A stretch of 64,000 bases of DNA from Blautia pseudococcoides (lineage in GTDB: Bacteria > Bacillota > Clostridia > Lachnospirales > Lachnospiraceae): contig NZ_CP015405.2 of the NCBI RefSeq assembly GCF_001689125.2, forward strand, positions 4,986,501 to 5,050,500, in the 5' to 3' direction. Within the stretch, counting starts at the first letter, position 1, and each line of letters opens with the position of its first letter. The position numbers and the translations under genes were made by a program. The notes below the pieces were generated by a model that was not told where the DNA came from, did not search any database, and worked only from the letters and a program-made list of their open reading frames with translations. This document shows, piece by piece, positions 36,024-44,801 of the stretch.

Positions 36024-38273
36024 AAATTTACAGATGGATATTGGAATATGAAAAAGGAAATAACACCGCTTTATGCAGTGGAATATGCAGACAGCAGAAG
36101 AGAAGGAGATGACCTGGTGCTCTATGCTCCCGGAAAGCATATATCCCATCGGGGTGATTGTCTGAATCAGGGAATGCTTACCATACGGCTTTCCAGTCCT
36201 ATGGAGGATGTGGTGAAAGTATCTGTGATTCATTTTCAGGGGTCTGCCTATAGCGGTCCTTTTGCGGAAATTATAAAGGCATCTCCTCATGTGACGATTG
36301 AGGAAAGTGAGGAATTTCTTATATATCAGTCAGGAAGTACAAGGGCCGTAGTAGATAAACGTGCTGATTCTTGGGGGATCCGTTTCCTGTCAGGGGAACA
36401 GGAGCTTACGAATACAGGTTTCAGGAATATGGCTTACATGTTAAATAACCAGACGGGTAATAAGTATACAGTAGATGCTCTTGCTATTGACATAGATGAA
36501 TACATCTATGGTTTTGGTGAACGATTTACTCCTTTTGTGAAAAACGGTCAAGTAGTGGAGATGTGGAATGAAGACGGCGGTACAGCCAGTGAAATATCTT
36601 ATAAGAACATTCCCTTTTACATTACAAATAAAGGCTATGGAGTTTTGGTGGATAATGAAAGTGATGTTTCGTATGAAATAGCCAGTGAGAAGGTAGAGAG
36701 GATCCAGTTTTCAGCAGAAGGTGAGCGGCTGGATTACTACGTGATCAATGGCGGGACTCCTAAGGGGACGATTCAGAAATATACTGAACTCACAGGTAAA
36801 CCGGCGCTTCCCCCTGCCTGGTCTTTTGGACTTTGGCTGACAACTTCTTTTACTACGAATTACGATGAGGAGACTACAGGCAGTTTTATTCAGGGAATGG
36901 AAGACAGGGATATTCCGCTTCATGTATTTCACTTTGACTGTTACTGGATGGAAGCTTTTGAGTGGTGCAATTTTACATGGGATCCGAAAACTTTCCCGGA
37001 TCCTAAAGGAATGTTGAAACGGTACCATGACAGGGGTCTGAAAATCTGTGTCTGGATCAACCCATATATTGCTCAGAAATCACCTCTGTTTAAGGAAGGA
37101 ATGGAGAAGGGGTATTTAATCAGAAAAACCAACGGTGATGTATGGCAGACGGATATGTGGCAGGCAGGAATGGGACTGGTGGATTTCACGAATCCAGATG
37201 CGGCTGCATGGTATCAGGAGAAGTTAAAGATGCTGCTGGATATGGGTGTGGATTGTTTTAAAACAGACTTTGGTGAGCGGATACCGGTAAAGGATATTGC
37301 TTACTTTGACGGCTCCGATGCAGTAAAAATGCATAATTATTATACATACTTATATAACAGGGCAGTTTTTGAACTTCTGGAGCAGGAACGTGGAGAAGGG
37401 GAAGCAGTTTTATTTGCGCGGTCTGCTACGGTGGGAGGACAGAAATTCCCGGCTCACTGGGGTGGTGACTGTTCTGCAAGCTATCCTTCTATGGCAGAAA
37501 CTTTAAGAAGCGGACTTTCACTTGCCTGTGCAGGATTTGGCTTTTGGAGTCACGATATCAGCGGATTTGAGAATACGGCTCCGGCAGATATTTATAAAAG
37601 GTGGTGTCAGTTTGGGCTTTTAAGCTCTCATAGCAGGCTTCATGGATCTACATCCTACAGAGTGCCCTGGCTGTTTGATGATGTAGCCTGTGATATTCTA
37701 AGAAAGTTTGTGAGATTAAAATGCAGTCTGATGCCGTATCTGTATCGACAAGCTGTTCTATCCCATGAAGAAGGAACGCCTATGATGCGGCCTATGTTTG
37801 TAGAATTTCCAGGGGACAGAGCATGTGAAACCCTGGACAGACAATATATGCTTGGAGATTCACTGCTAGTAGCACCTGTCTTTAAGGAATCCGGTGAAGT
37901 GGAGTATTATGTGCCTGAAGGAGAGTGGTTTAATATTCTGACCGGAAAAATAGTTAAAGGAGGAAGTTGGCATAAGGAAACGTATGATTATTTTAATATG
38001 CCTCTTTTAGTGCGGCCAAATACAATTCTGGCAGTAGGAAATAATATGGAGCGTCCAGATTATGATTACGCAGAAGGTGTGACTTTGTATTTATCCTGTT
38101 TTGAGGACGGCGAGAAAGCGGAGGCTTGTGTGACAGATTTGACAGGGGGAACAGCACTGGCTGTTAAAGCTGTGAGGGAAGGAAACACCCTTAAAGTATA
38201 TACTGAGGGAAGAGATGAGAATGTCAAAATCCAAGTGTTGGCAAACCAGAAATTGGAAATTGTTAAGGCATGA
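36021..38273 (+). CDS. GH31 alpha-xylosidase (YicI-like)
   Basis: Glycosidase of 750 residues, no signal peptide. The nucleophile Asp is in CFKTDFGERIP (near 415) and the acid/base Asp in WSHDISGFEN (near 511). The DFGERIP context, and LPPAWSFGLWLTTSF and LKICVWINPYIAQ, point to alpha-xylosidase rather than alpha-glucosidase. It removes alpha-xylose from xyloglucan-type oligosaccharides; it is the last enzyme of the LacI-importer operon. AGGAGAAAAG precedes the ATG. Confidence 0.9.
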   Translation: MKFTDGYWNMKKEITPLYAVEYADSRREGDDLVLYAPGKHISHRGDCLNQGMLTIRLSSPMEDVVKVSVIHFQGSAYSGPFAEIIKASPHVTIEESEEFLIYQSGSTRAVVDKRADSWGIRFLSGEQELTNTGFRNMAYMLNNQTGNKYTVDALAIDIDEYIYGFGERFTPFVKNGQVVEMWNEDGGTASEISYKNIPFYITNKGYGVLVDNESDVSYEIASEKVERIQFSAEGERLDYYVINGGTPKGTIQKYTELTGKPALPPAWSFGLWLTTSFTTNYDEETTGSFIQGMEDRDIPLHVFHFDCYWMEAFEWCNFTWDPKTFPDPKGMLKRYHDRGLKICVWINPYIAQKSPLFKEGMEKGYLIRKTNGDVWQTDMWQAGMGLVDFTNPDAAAWYQEKLKMLLDMGVDCFKTDFGERIPVKDIAYFDGSDAVKMHNYYTYLYNRAVFELLEQERGEGEAVLFARSATVGGQKFPAHWGGDCSASYPSMAETLRSGLSLACAGFGFWSHDISGFENTAPADIYKRWCQFGLLSSHSRLHGSTSYRVPWLFDDVACDILRKFVRLKCSLMPYLYRQAVLSHEEGTPMMRPMFVEFPGDRACETLDRQYMLGDSLLVAPVFKESGEVEYYVPEGEWFNILTGKIVKGGSWHKETYDYFNMPLLVRPNTILAVGNNMERPDYDYAEGVTLYLSCFEDGEKAEACVTDLTGGTALAVKAVREGNTLKVYTEGRDENVKIQVLANQKLEIVKA

Positions 38274-38610
38274 GTTTTTTGGGCTGCCAAAAACAGATTG
38301 CAAAGCAGATTGTGGAACAGAAAGGACATTATTGTCTTGCAGTAAAAACAAACCAGGCAATTTTGTATGAAGAGATAAAAGACTATTTTTCTTATGCTGA
38401 AAAAGAAGAGCCGGAAAGACTCAGTACTTATCAGACAATCGAAAAAGACTATGGACGCATAGAAAAACGGAAGTATCTGATTTCACTAGAGATTGATTAT
38501 CTTACGGGGAAAGAAAGATCAAAGAAAAAAAGGCAATGCAAAATCTGTCATTGATTCGCAAGATTTGTTATAATCTAATGAAATTGGATAAACGATTTGA
38601 TAAAAAGTAA
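38273..38610 (+). pseudogene. ISAs1-family transposase remnant
   Basis: The first part (to 38554) encodes GCQKQIAKQIVEQKGHYCLA, KTNQAILYEEIKDYF and RIEKRKYL, typical of the middle of ISAs1 transposases. The C-terminal part, MQNLSLIRKICYNLMKLDKR, continues in another frame from about 38534 to TAA at 38610. The N-terminus and the segment with the last catalytic Glu are missing. Begins immediately at the end of the GH31 gene. Confidence 0.8.
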
Positions 38611-38701
38611 AAGATGACTTATAAGAAGATGAGCATGTTATATACCTGTCATTTAGAGTATGTGCAGGAATTGATTTTTCAGAAAATTGCAGAAAACATT
38701 T

Positions 38702-38747
38702 AAAAATATCCATCCAGGGGTTTCATTCCCCAGATGGATATTTTTAT
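38702..38747. terminator. Bidirectional hairpin terminator
   Basis: AAAAATATCCATC and GATGGATATTTTT form the stem, with GGGG/CCCC inside. A- and T-tracts flank both sides. Confidence 0.7.
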
Positions 38748-38766
38748 GCGCTTGCCCTGCGATTGG

Positions 38767-39190
38767 TAATCTTTCAAGGGTATGCGTATTGGGGAGCTGC
38801 ACGGACTGATGTGGAAGGATGTGGATTTTGATAAAAGGTTGACTTATCAAACCATGCGGTATTTTCATAGTAAGGGTACATTTTGGGTGAGATGTGGGCA
38901 CCTGATTTTGAGGATTTAGTTTTCACAAATCCCTATGGATAACATATCAGCCATACTGCTATTGATCAAGTTATGAAAAAGATAGAGGAAAAGATTAAAG
39001 ATACTGTAAAGGACTTTGAACATATTTACCCTCATGTGCTCAGGCATACCTTTGCTGCCAGAGGTCTGGAGAATGGTATACAGCCAGAAGTTATGCAGGA
39101 ATTGTTAGGACATACGAGCATAACCATGACAATGTGTTTCCAAATATGAAAGCAGAAGAGATAAAGAAAATGGGAAACTTGTTTGGATAA
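38767..39190 (+). pseudogene. Tyrosine integrase remnant
   Basis: Pieces of a phage-type integrase catalytic domain: GMRIGELHGLMWKDVDFDKR, ISHTAIDQVMKKIEEK, HVLRHTFAARGLENG and MQELLGHTSITMT. A TAA interrupts the frame after NPYG (near 38940), a frame change follows TFWVR, and the segment with the nucleophilic Tyr is deleted before KAEEIKKMGNLF. Clearly inactive. Confidence 0.85.
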
Positions 39191-39369
39191 TCTTGTGGGA
39201 AGTGGTGCATAAGGTGTAGGCCTGGCTTTGCTTTTGATGGATATTAAGAAGCAAATTTTCTCAATAAAGCCTTAGTGATGTAAAAGTGGTGTAAAAACGT
39301 CCTTGCCGCTGTTCACATCCAGGAGATGTAAAACCCGGAAATTCCCTTACCCCCTTATAAACAGACAGA

Positions 39370-39431
39370 GAAACACCCTGTAGGGGAGCTACAGGGTGTT
39401 TCGAGGGGAGTATAAATAATTAAATAAGGGG
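39370..39431. repeat. 62-bp hairpin repeat, copy 2
   Basis: Same element as 28255-28316 (58 of 62). Here the hairpin is perfect: AAACACCCTGTA / TACAGGGTGTTT around GGGGAGC. It lies about 180 bases after the integrase remnant. Confidence 0.85.
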
Positions 39432-39666
39432 TTATAATGTAAAAAAAATTTTTGAAGGGTAAATTCTTTTTACAACCCATATTATAATATAAAAGGAAAA
39501 AAAATGCAATCCTTTTTTGACGAGATACGCATAACAAAAGGAAATATTAATGATTTTAGCCGGATAAATTGACGAAAAGAAGAAGAATTGAACAGCGGCG
39601 AATATTTTGGGGCAGAAAAGACATAATAAGACTGTAAATAAAAATGTACAACCAGGAGGTAAAGTC

Positions 39667-39972
39667 ATGGCTAAAAATTATAGCAATGAGTCAAGCAACA
39701 ACAAATCCACTAATGCAAATAACTCCCAGAATTCTCAGAACTCCCAGAATTCTCAGAACTCCCAGAACTCCCAGAATTCCCAGAATTCTCAGAATTCTCA
39801 GAACTCTCAGAACTCCAAGAACTCTCAGAATTCTCAGAACTCTCAGAAGAACTCTTATTCAGGAAGCAAAAACGGAACAGAGAACTGCGGAACAAGAAAC
39901 TCACAGAATGAGTCTTCTTCCAACAGCAAAAACTCTTCTAAAAACAACACATCCTCAGAGTACAACTATTAA
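39667..39972 (+). CDS. NSQ-repeat low-complexity protein
   Basis: 101 residues, almost only Asn, Ser, Gln, Lys and Thr. Residues about 19-60 are 14 tandem tripeptides (13 NSQ, one NSK) encoded by 9-base units at 39721-39846, flanked by other Asn/Ser-rich sequence and ending SSEYNY. No signal peptide or membrane segment. AGGAGG sits correctly before the ATG and a strong terminator follows, supporting a real gene. I do not recognise a family. The composition is prion-like and unlike its neighbours. Confidence 0.75.
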   Translation: MAKNYSNESSNNKSTNANNSQNSQNSQNSQNSQNSQNSQNSQNSQNSQNSKNSQNSQNSQKNSYSGSKNGTENCGTRNSQNESSSNSKNSSKNNTSSEYNY

Positions 39973-39994
39973 TTAGAACTAAAAGAGGATACAG

Positions 39995-40037
39995 TCAGGG
40001 AGATTTCGGACAACCATCCGAAATCTCCCTGATTTAT
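39995..40037 (+). terminator. Terminator of the NSQ-repeat gene
   Basis: Perfect 16-bp stem TCAGGGAGATTTCGGA / TCCGAAATCTCCCTGA with loop CAACCA, then TTTAT. Confidence 0.85.
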
Positions 40038-40040
40038 GAT

Positions 40041-40071
40041 AATAGAAACCGCGCGTGGCGTGGTTTCTATT
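40041..40071. repeat. Second hairpin upstream of the rhodanese gene
   Basis: AATAGAAACC (40041-40050) pairs with GGTTTCTATT (40062-40071). No U-tract beyond TATT. Confidence 0.5.
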
Positions 40072-40122
40072 ATTTGCGTCCTGGATTTGGTATGCATATA
40101 ATAGAAGAAAAAGGTATTTCAT

Positions 40123-40452
40123 ATGACTGGTATTGAAACAATTTCAGCCCATGATCTAGATAAATATTATGGAGACAGGAATGTTATGATCATAGATTTG
40201 CGTGACAAAGAGGAATATGAAGCAAGCCATTTTGATGGGGCTGTAAACATTCCGTATGAGGAGCTGGATATCTTTGAAGCGCTTCCCGCCAATAAGACCT
40301 TTGTTCTTTACTGCGACAGGGGAAGCGCCAGCCTTTTGGCGGCCAGGGAGCTGATGCAGAGAGGCTACCGCGTTAAATCCGTTGTAGGCGGTTTCCACGC
40401 ATATAAAGGAACGAACTTGTATTTTCCCGCAGAGCATAGTAAAATAAAGTAG
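40123..40452 (+). CDS. Single-domain rhodanese-like sulfurtransferase
   Basis: 109 residues, the size of a single rhodanese domain. Motifs are MIIDLRDKEEYEASHFDGAVNIPY and the active-site loop with Cys64 in LYCDRGSAS, followed by VVGGFHAYKG. Expected to carry persulfide sulfur in the cytoplasm. Partner unknown. A weak AAGGT box lies upstream; followed by the metallophosphatase gene after 40 bases. Confidence 0.88.
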   Translation: MTGIETISAHDLDKYYGDRNVMIIDLRDKEEYEASHFDGAVNIPYEELDIFEALPANKTFVLYCDRGSASLLAARELMQRGYRVKSVVGGFHAYKGTNLYFPAEHSKIK

Positions 40453-40492
40453 ACGAAGCAGCTTAATGAGAAAAACAGAGGAGAATATATTT

Positions 40493-41035
40493 ATGAAATA
40501 CATGTTCGCATCAGACATCCACGGTTCAGCCTATTTCTGTAAAAGGATGTTGGAAGCATATAAGGCGGAAAATGGAGACCGTCTGATTCTGCTGGGGGAT
40601 CTGCTGTACCATGGTCCCAGAAATGACCTTCCCAGAGATTACGCGCCAAAAGAAGTCATCGCTTTGCTCAATGGATACAAAAATGAATTGTATGTGGTAC
40701 GGGGCAACTGTGACGCGGAAGTGGATCAGATGGTGCTCCAGTTTCCGATTATGGCTGATTACTGCATGATCATGGATGGGGAGCGCACTATTTACGCCAG
40801 CCATGGGCACATATATAATGAAGAGAATCTGCCGCCTATGAAAAATGGGGATATTTTTATACACGGCCACACCCATGTATTGCGTGCAGATAAGAAGGAA
40901 AACTATACTATTCTGAATCCGGGTTCTGTTTCTATTCCCAAGGAAGGAAATATCCCCACCTATGCGGTGCTGGAGGACGGCTTGTTCTCAATCCGCGGAT
41001 TTGACGGGGAAATTGTTAAGGAGTTAAAATTATAA
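40493..41035 (+). CDS. YfcE-family metallophosphodiesterase
   Basis: 180 residues with the calcineurin-like metal-binding blocks SDIHGS, GDLLYHGPRND, GNCDAEVD, SHGHIY and GHTHVL. Start ATG at 40493 with GAGGAGA upstream. YfcE-type enzymes cleave phosphodiesters in vitro, physiological substrate unknown. Its TAA overlaps the next ATG (TAATG), so the two are translationally coupled. Confidence 0.88.
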   Translation: MKYMFASDIHGSAYFCKRMLEAYKAENGDRLILLGDLLYHGPRNDLPRDYAPKEVIALLNGYKNELYVVRGNCDAEVDQMVLQFPIMADYCMIMDGERTIYASHGHIYNEENLPPMKNGDIFIHGHTHVLRADKKENYTILNPGSVSIPKEGNIPTYAVLEDGLFSIRGFDGEIVKELKL

Positions 41036-42222
41036 TGGAAAAATATGAATTGATCGCACCATGTCATTTTGGACTGGAAGCAGTATTAAAACGGGAAATA
41101 CAGGATTTAGGATACGAAGTCAGTGAAGTAGAGGACGGGAAAGTGACATTTCTCGGAGATGCCGGGGCAATTGTCCGGGCAAATATGTTTTTGCGCACAA
41201 CGGAGCGGGTACTTTTAAAGGTGGCTAAAATTAAGGCCGTCACTTTTGAGGAGTTATTCGAGAAAACAAAAGCCCTTCCCTGGGAAAAATATATCCCCCA
41301 GGACGGAAAATTCTGGGTGGCCAAGGCAAATTCTGTAAAAAGCCAGCTGTTCAGCCCATCTGATATTCAGTCTATCATGAAAAAAGCCATGGTGGAACGC
41401 CTGAAAGCAGTGTATCATGTGGACTGGTTTGAGGAGGACGGGGCCAGTTTTCCGGTTCGTGTAGCATTTATGAAAGATGTGGCTACCATTGGCATTGACA
41501 CATCAGGTATCTCTCTCCACAAGAGAGGATACAGGCAGATGATCAGCAAGGCACCCATAACAGAGACTCTGGCAGCAGCGCTGCTCATGCTGACACCCTG
41601 GAATAAGGACCGTATTTTGGTAGACCCATTCTGCGGAAGCGGAACCTTTCCTATTGAGGCAGCTATGATTGCCGCTAATATTGCACCCGGACTGAACCGG
41701 AATTTTCTCTGTGAGGACTGGAGACATCTCATTTCAAGAAAACATTGGTATGAGGTTCGGGAGGAAGCACAGGGAATGATCAATCTATCTGTGGATACAG
41801 ATATACAGGGATATGACCTGGACCCTGAAATGGTGAAGGGAGCCAGGGAAAATGCGGAGAGGGCAGGTGTTGACAAGCTGATACATTTTCAGCAGAGAGA
41901 TATCAAAGACCTGAGCCATCCTAAGAAATACGGCTTTATTGTCACCAATCCTCCATACGGAGAACGTCTGGAAGATAAGGAGAACCTTCCTTCCCTTTAC
42001 GAGACCATAGGGGAGCGTTATCAGGCGCTGGATTCTTGGTCCATGTATCTGATCACAGCCTATCAGGACGCAGAGCGCTGCATAGGAAGAAAAGCAGATA
42101 AAAACAGGAAGATATACAATGGCATGATAAAAACGTATTTCTATCAGTTTTTGGGGCCGAAACCCCCAAAGAAAAAGAGGAGTTCAGCAGATGAAAAGAT
42201 TGATCTTTGCAACCGGCAATGA
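41035..42222 (+). CDS. THUMP-domain 23S rRNA methyltransferase (RlmL/YpsC-like)
   Basis: 395 residues. An N-terminal ferredoxin-like and THUMP RNA-binding region (about 1-160) precedes a Rossmann methyltransferase domain with DPFCGSGTFPIEAA (SAM binding) and TNPPYGERL (N6/N2 catalytic motif). Predicted N2-guanine methylation of 23S rRNA. Overlaps rdgB by 32 bases. Confidence 0.9.
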   Translation: MEKYELIAPCHFGLEAVLKREIQDLGYEVSEVEDGKVTFLGDAGAIVRANMFLRTTERVLLKVAKIKAVTFEELFEKTKALPWEKYIPQDGKFWVAKANSVKSQLFSPSDIQSIMKKAMVERLKAVYHVDWFEEDGASFPVRVAFMKDVATIGIDTSGISLHKRGYRQMISKAPITETLAAALLMLTPWNKDRILVDPFCGSGTFPIEAAMIAANIAPGLNRNFLCEDWRHLISRKHWYEVREEAQGMINLSVDTDIQGYDLDPEMVKGARENAERAGVDKLIHFQQRDIKDLSHPKKYGFIVTNPPYGERLEDKENLPSLYETIGERYQALDSWSMYLITAYQDAERCIGRKADKNRKIYNGMIKTYFYQFLGPKPPKKKRSSADEKIDLCNRQ

Positions 42223-42790
42223 AAATAAGATGAAAGAGATCAGGGAGATCATGGAAGGCCTTCCGGTTGATATTTTATCTATGAAAGAAGCAGGTATTGA
42301 GGCTGACATTGTGGAAGACGGAATGAGTTTTGAGGAGAACGCTCTGATCAAGGCACGGGCTGTCTGCAGGCTGGCCGGTGAGATGGTGCTTGCAGATGAT
42401 TCGGGGCTGGAAGTGGATCATCTCAACAAGGAACCGGGTATTTACTCTGCACGTTATATGGGAGAGGATACCTCTTACAGGATTAAGAACCAGAATATCA
42501 TTGATCGTCTGGAGGGGGTGCCGGATGAAAAACGTATGGCCAGATTCGTATGTGCCATTGCGGCTGTATTTCCGGATGGCAGGGAGCTGGTGACACGGGG
42601 GACAATTGAGGGCATTATCGGTTATGAGGAAAGAGGGGAGAACGGATTCGGATATGATCCCATTTTCTATCTTCCTGACAGGGGCTGCAGCACTGCCCAG
42701 CTTCCGCCGGATGAGAAAAACAGCGTGAGCCACAGGGGAAATGCCCTGCGCAGCATGAAAGCTTTGCTGGAGAAGGAACATTTATTATAA
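42191..42790 (+). CDS. rdgB: XTP/dITP diphosphatase (RdgB/HAM1)
   Basis: 199-residue housekeeping enzyme that hydrolyses non-canonical purine triphosphates to protect DNA. Family motifs: FATGNENKMKEI, LADDSGLEVDHLNKEPGIYSAR, GENGFGYDPIF and SHRGNALR. GAGGAG lies before the ATG inside the upstream gene. Confidence 0.95.
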   Translation: MKRLIFATGNENKMKEIREIMEGLPVDILSMKEAGIEADIVEDGMSFEENALIKARAVCRLAGEMVLADDSGLEVDHLNKEPGIYSARYMGEDTSYRIKNQNIIDRLEGVPDEKRMARFVCAIAAVFPDGRELVTRGTIEGIIGYEERGENGFGYDPIFYLPDRGCSTAQLPPDEKNSVSHRGNALRSMKALLEKEHLL

Positions 42791-42812
42791 TAAATGGAAA
42801 GGACTTTCAAAT

Positions 42813-43295
42813 ATGAAGGTATTAATTGTCAGCGACACCCATGGTCATGAAGGAAATCTGGAGAAGGTTTTGGGGAAAGTGGGAGATATCCAGCATTTGA
42901 TCCATTTGGGAGATGTGGAAGGGCATGAGGACTATATTGAGGCAATCTCAGGATGTCCCGTACATATAGTGGCAGGAAATAATGATTTCTTTTCCGAGCT
43001 TCCCAGGGAGGAGGAGCTGTGGCTGGAGGATTACCATGCACTGCTCACACATGGACACTATTATTGCGTATCCATGGGGACCAGCCGTCTGGAGGAGGAA
43101 GCACGTGCCAGGGGATTCCAAATTGTCATGTACGGGCACACCCACAGACCTGAGCTGAAAATAGAGGAAGATCTGACCGTATTAAATCCGGGAAGTATCT
43201 CTTATCCCAGACAGTGGGGACATGAACCGAGTTATATTCTTATGGAAATCGACAGGGACGGGGAAGCTCACTACACAATTAATTATCTGAAATAA
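42813..43295 (+). CDS. Metallophosphoesterase (MJ0936/YfcE type)
   Basis: 160 residues with DTHGHEGN, LGDVEGHEDY, GNNDFF, THGHYY and GHTHRPE, the five metal-binding blocks of small calcineurin-like phosphatases. Follows rdgB by 22 bases, forming an operon with the RNA methyltransferase and the first phosphatase. Substrate not known. Confidence 0.88.
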   Translation: MKVLIVSDTHGHEGNLEKVLGKVGDIQHLIHLGDVEGHEDYIEAISGCPVHIVAGNNDFFSELPREEELWLEDYHALLTHGHYYCVSMGTSRLEEEARARGFQIVMYGHTHRPELKIEEDLTVLNPGSISYPRQWGHEPSYILMEIDRDGEAHYTINYLK

Positions 43296-43443
43296 AAGAA
43301 AAAGCATATATTGGCATCTGGGGGGACCCACAGGTGCCATCCCCCAAAGGTATGTATTTTGACGGGAACTGATATGGGAGATAGGGAAAACCGGGGAAAT
43401 ATGTCAGAAAATGGAATAGATAAAAATATTCCTAAAAAAAGTG

Positions 43444-43472
43444 TTGACTTTTCACTTTCCCTATGGTATATT
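43444..43472 (+). promoter_or_regulatory. Promoter of the tRNA cluster
   Basis: TTGACT (43444-43449), 17 bases, TATATT (43467-43472), about 50 bases before tRNA-Pro. The upstream stretch also holds a hairpin (43318-43341) after the phosphoesterase gene. Confidence 0.65.
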
Positions 43473-43522
43473 TTATCTTGCGTCAGGCAAGAGCACTTGC
43501 GTAAGACGGTAAGATAGCCTTT

Positions 43523-43597
<75 letters not shown>

Positions 43598-43624
43598 TGT
43601 TTCAACAAGTGCAGTAATGCCCGT

Positions 43625-43695
43625 GCGGGTGTAGTTCAGTGGTAGAACACCAGCCTTCCAAGCTGGATATGTGGGTTCGATTCCCATCACCCGCT
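43625..43695 (+). tRNA. tRNA-Gly (TCC)
   Basis: Acceptor GCGGGTG / CACCCGC, anticodon TCC in CTTCCAA, T-arm GGTTCGATTCC. Confidence 0.95.
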
Positions 43696-43716
43696 TTCGG
43701 TTTTAAAACCGAGGAT

Positions 43717-43790
<74 letters not shown>

Positions 43791-43820
43791 CTTGTGTCGA
43801 AAGATGCATAATGTATCATG

Positions 43821-43894
43821 GTGGGTATAGCGCAGTTGGTTAGCGCGCCAGATTGTGGCTCTGGAGGCCGAGGGTTCGAATCCCTTTACCCACC
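43821..43894 (+). tRNA. tRNA-His (GTG)
   Basis: Acceptor GTGGGTA / TACCCAC, anticodon GTG, discriminator C with an extra G encoded at 43820, as expected for histidine tRNA. Confidence 0.95.
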
Positions 43895-43913
43895 CTTGCC
43901 GTTACGGCGCTCT

Positions 43914-43985
43914 TGGGCTATCGCCAAGCGGTAAGGCACAGCACTTTGACTGCTGCATTCGCTGGTTCGAATCCAGCTAGCCCAG
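43914..43985 (+). tRNA. tRNA-Gln (TTG)
   Basis: Acceptor TGGGCTA / TAGCCCA, anticodon TTG in CTTTGAC, T-arm GGTTCGAATCC. Confidence 0.95.
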
Positions 43986-44001
43986 TTCAAAGTTTGAATA
44001 T

Positions 44002-44074
44002 GGAGCATTAGCTCAGTTGGTAGAGCACTTGACTTTTAATCAAGTTGTCCGGGGTTCGAATCCCCGATGCTTCA
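44002..44074 (+). tRNA. tRNA-Lys (TTT)
   Basis: Acceptor GGAGCAT / ATGCTTC with one wobble, anticodon TTT in CTTTTAA. Confidence 0.95.
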
Positions 44075-44116
44075 CTGGAACAAGCAAGTGCTTGTTCCTA
44101 TTTTTTTCTGTAATAT

Positions 44117-44200
44117 GCGGATATGGCGGAATTGGCAGACGCGCCAGATTTAGGTTCTGGTGTCTACGACGTGCAGGTTCAACTCCTGTTATCCGCACCA
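44117..44200 (+). tRNA. tRNA-Leu (TAG)
   Basis: Acceptor GCGGATA / TATCCGC, anticodon TAG, long variable arm GGTGTCTACGACGT, and an encoded CCA end (only this tRNA of the cluster has it). Confidence 0.95.
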
Positions 44201-44208
44201 GATAATGA

Positions 44209-44250
44209 TAATCCGAACCCGGTTCCAATCGGGGACGGCTTCGGATTTTT
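44209..44250 (+). terminator. Terminator of the tRNA cluster
   Basis: AATCCGAA (44210-44217) pairs with TTCGGATT (44240-44247), with a GC-rich interior, followed by TTTTT. Confidence 0.75.
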
Positions 44251-44292
44251 AGTATATCTTAAGTGCTAAAGCAAAAACGGCGGTATCGTGAG

Positions 44293-44651
44293 TGAACTGA
44301 ACCGCCCCCTGTCAAGTAGACAGACGAAAAAAAGAAAAGTTATGCAGCAAGGGTCTGGTTCCTAAAGTCAAGGGGAGCCAGACCCTTTAGCTTCGACTGA
44401 AGTCGTCTGGTATTGTAAAAAAGAATGTATTCATCAATGGCCTGCTGTAATTCCCCAAAGGTATGAATCTGCTGTAAATAATACATTTCTGCTTTCAGAA
44501 TGCCCCAGAAGCCCTCCATAGGGCCATTGTCAATGCAGCGGCCGGGCCGGGACATACTCTGTGTTGTTTGGAAACCCTGTTTTGTAGTCGTGTGTAGCCA
44601 CACTTCCTCCAAAACACAAAATAAGCGGTTGCAATCTGCTGTTAGAAACAC
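44293..44651 (-). pseudogene. IS3-family transposase fragment (3' part)
   Basis: The minus-strand frame (stop at 44340) encodes the end of an IS3 orfB integrase: SMSRPGRCIDNGPMEGFWGILKAE with the catalytic Glu, then YILFYNTRRLQSKLKGLAP. The N-terminal two thirds are absent, and residues before GFQTTQS are unrelated. The stretch ending CCCCCTGTCAAGTAGACAG beyond the stop resembles an IS3-type terminus. Confidence 0.85.
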
Positions 44652-44675
44652 AGCCGGATTGACCGCTTATTTTGT
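44616..44675. terminator. Hairpin at the IS fragment / island boundary
   Basis: ACAAAATAAGCGGT (44616-44629) is perfectly complementary to ACCGCTTATTTTGT (44662-44675). The A/T-rich ends suit termination on either strand. Confidence 0.6.
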
Positions 44676-44741
44676 TTCTGCAGCCCTGCTTTCTCTATGC
44701 TGTCTATGAATTATTTTTATAATTATTATGCTTGTTACGGG

Positions 44742-44770
44742 TTGAAATACAAACGTATAAATGATATAAT
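44742..44770 (+). promoter_or_regulatory. Promoter of the XRE/unknown gene pair
   Basis: TTGAAA (44742-44747), 17 bases, perfect TATAAT (44765-44770), 31 bases before the start codon. Confidence 0.75.
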
Positions 44771-44801
44771 AATCATAGAGAAAACGAGGAGGTCACAGCT
44801 T

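Noticed and set aside
39710..39904. Ser/Glu-repeat frame antisense to the NSQ gene
   Set aside because: Any tripeptide-encoding DNA repeat leaves open frames on the other strand; only the plus strand has ribosome binding site and terminator.
44117..44200. tRNA-Leu as attachment site of the island
   Set aside because: I found no duplicate of its 3' end near the right side of the island, and the recombinase is of the serine type, which seldom uses tRNA genes.
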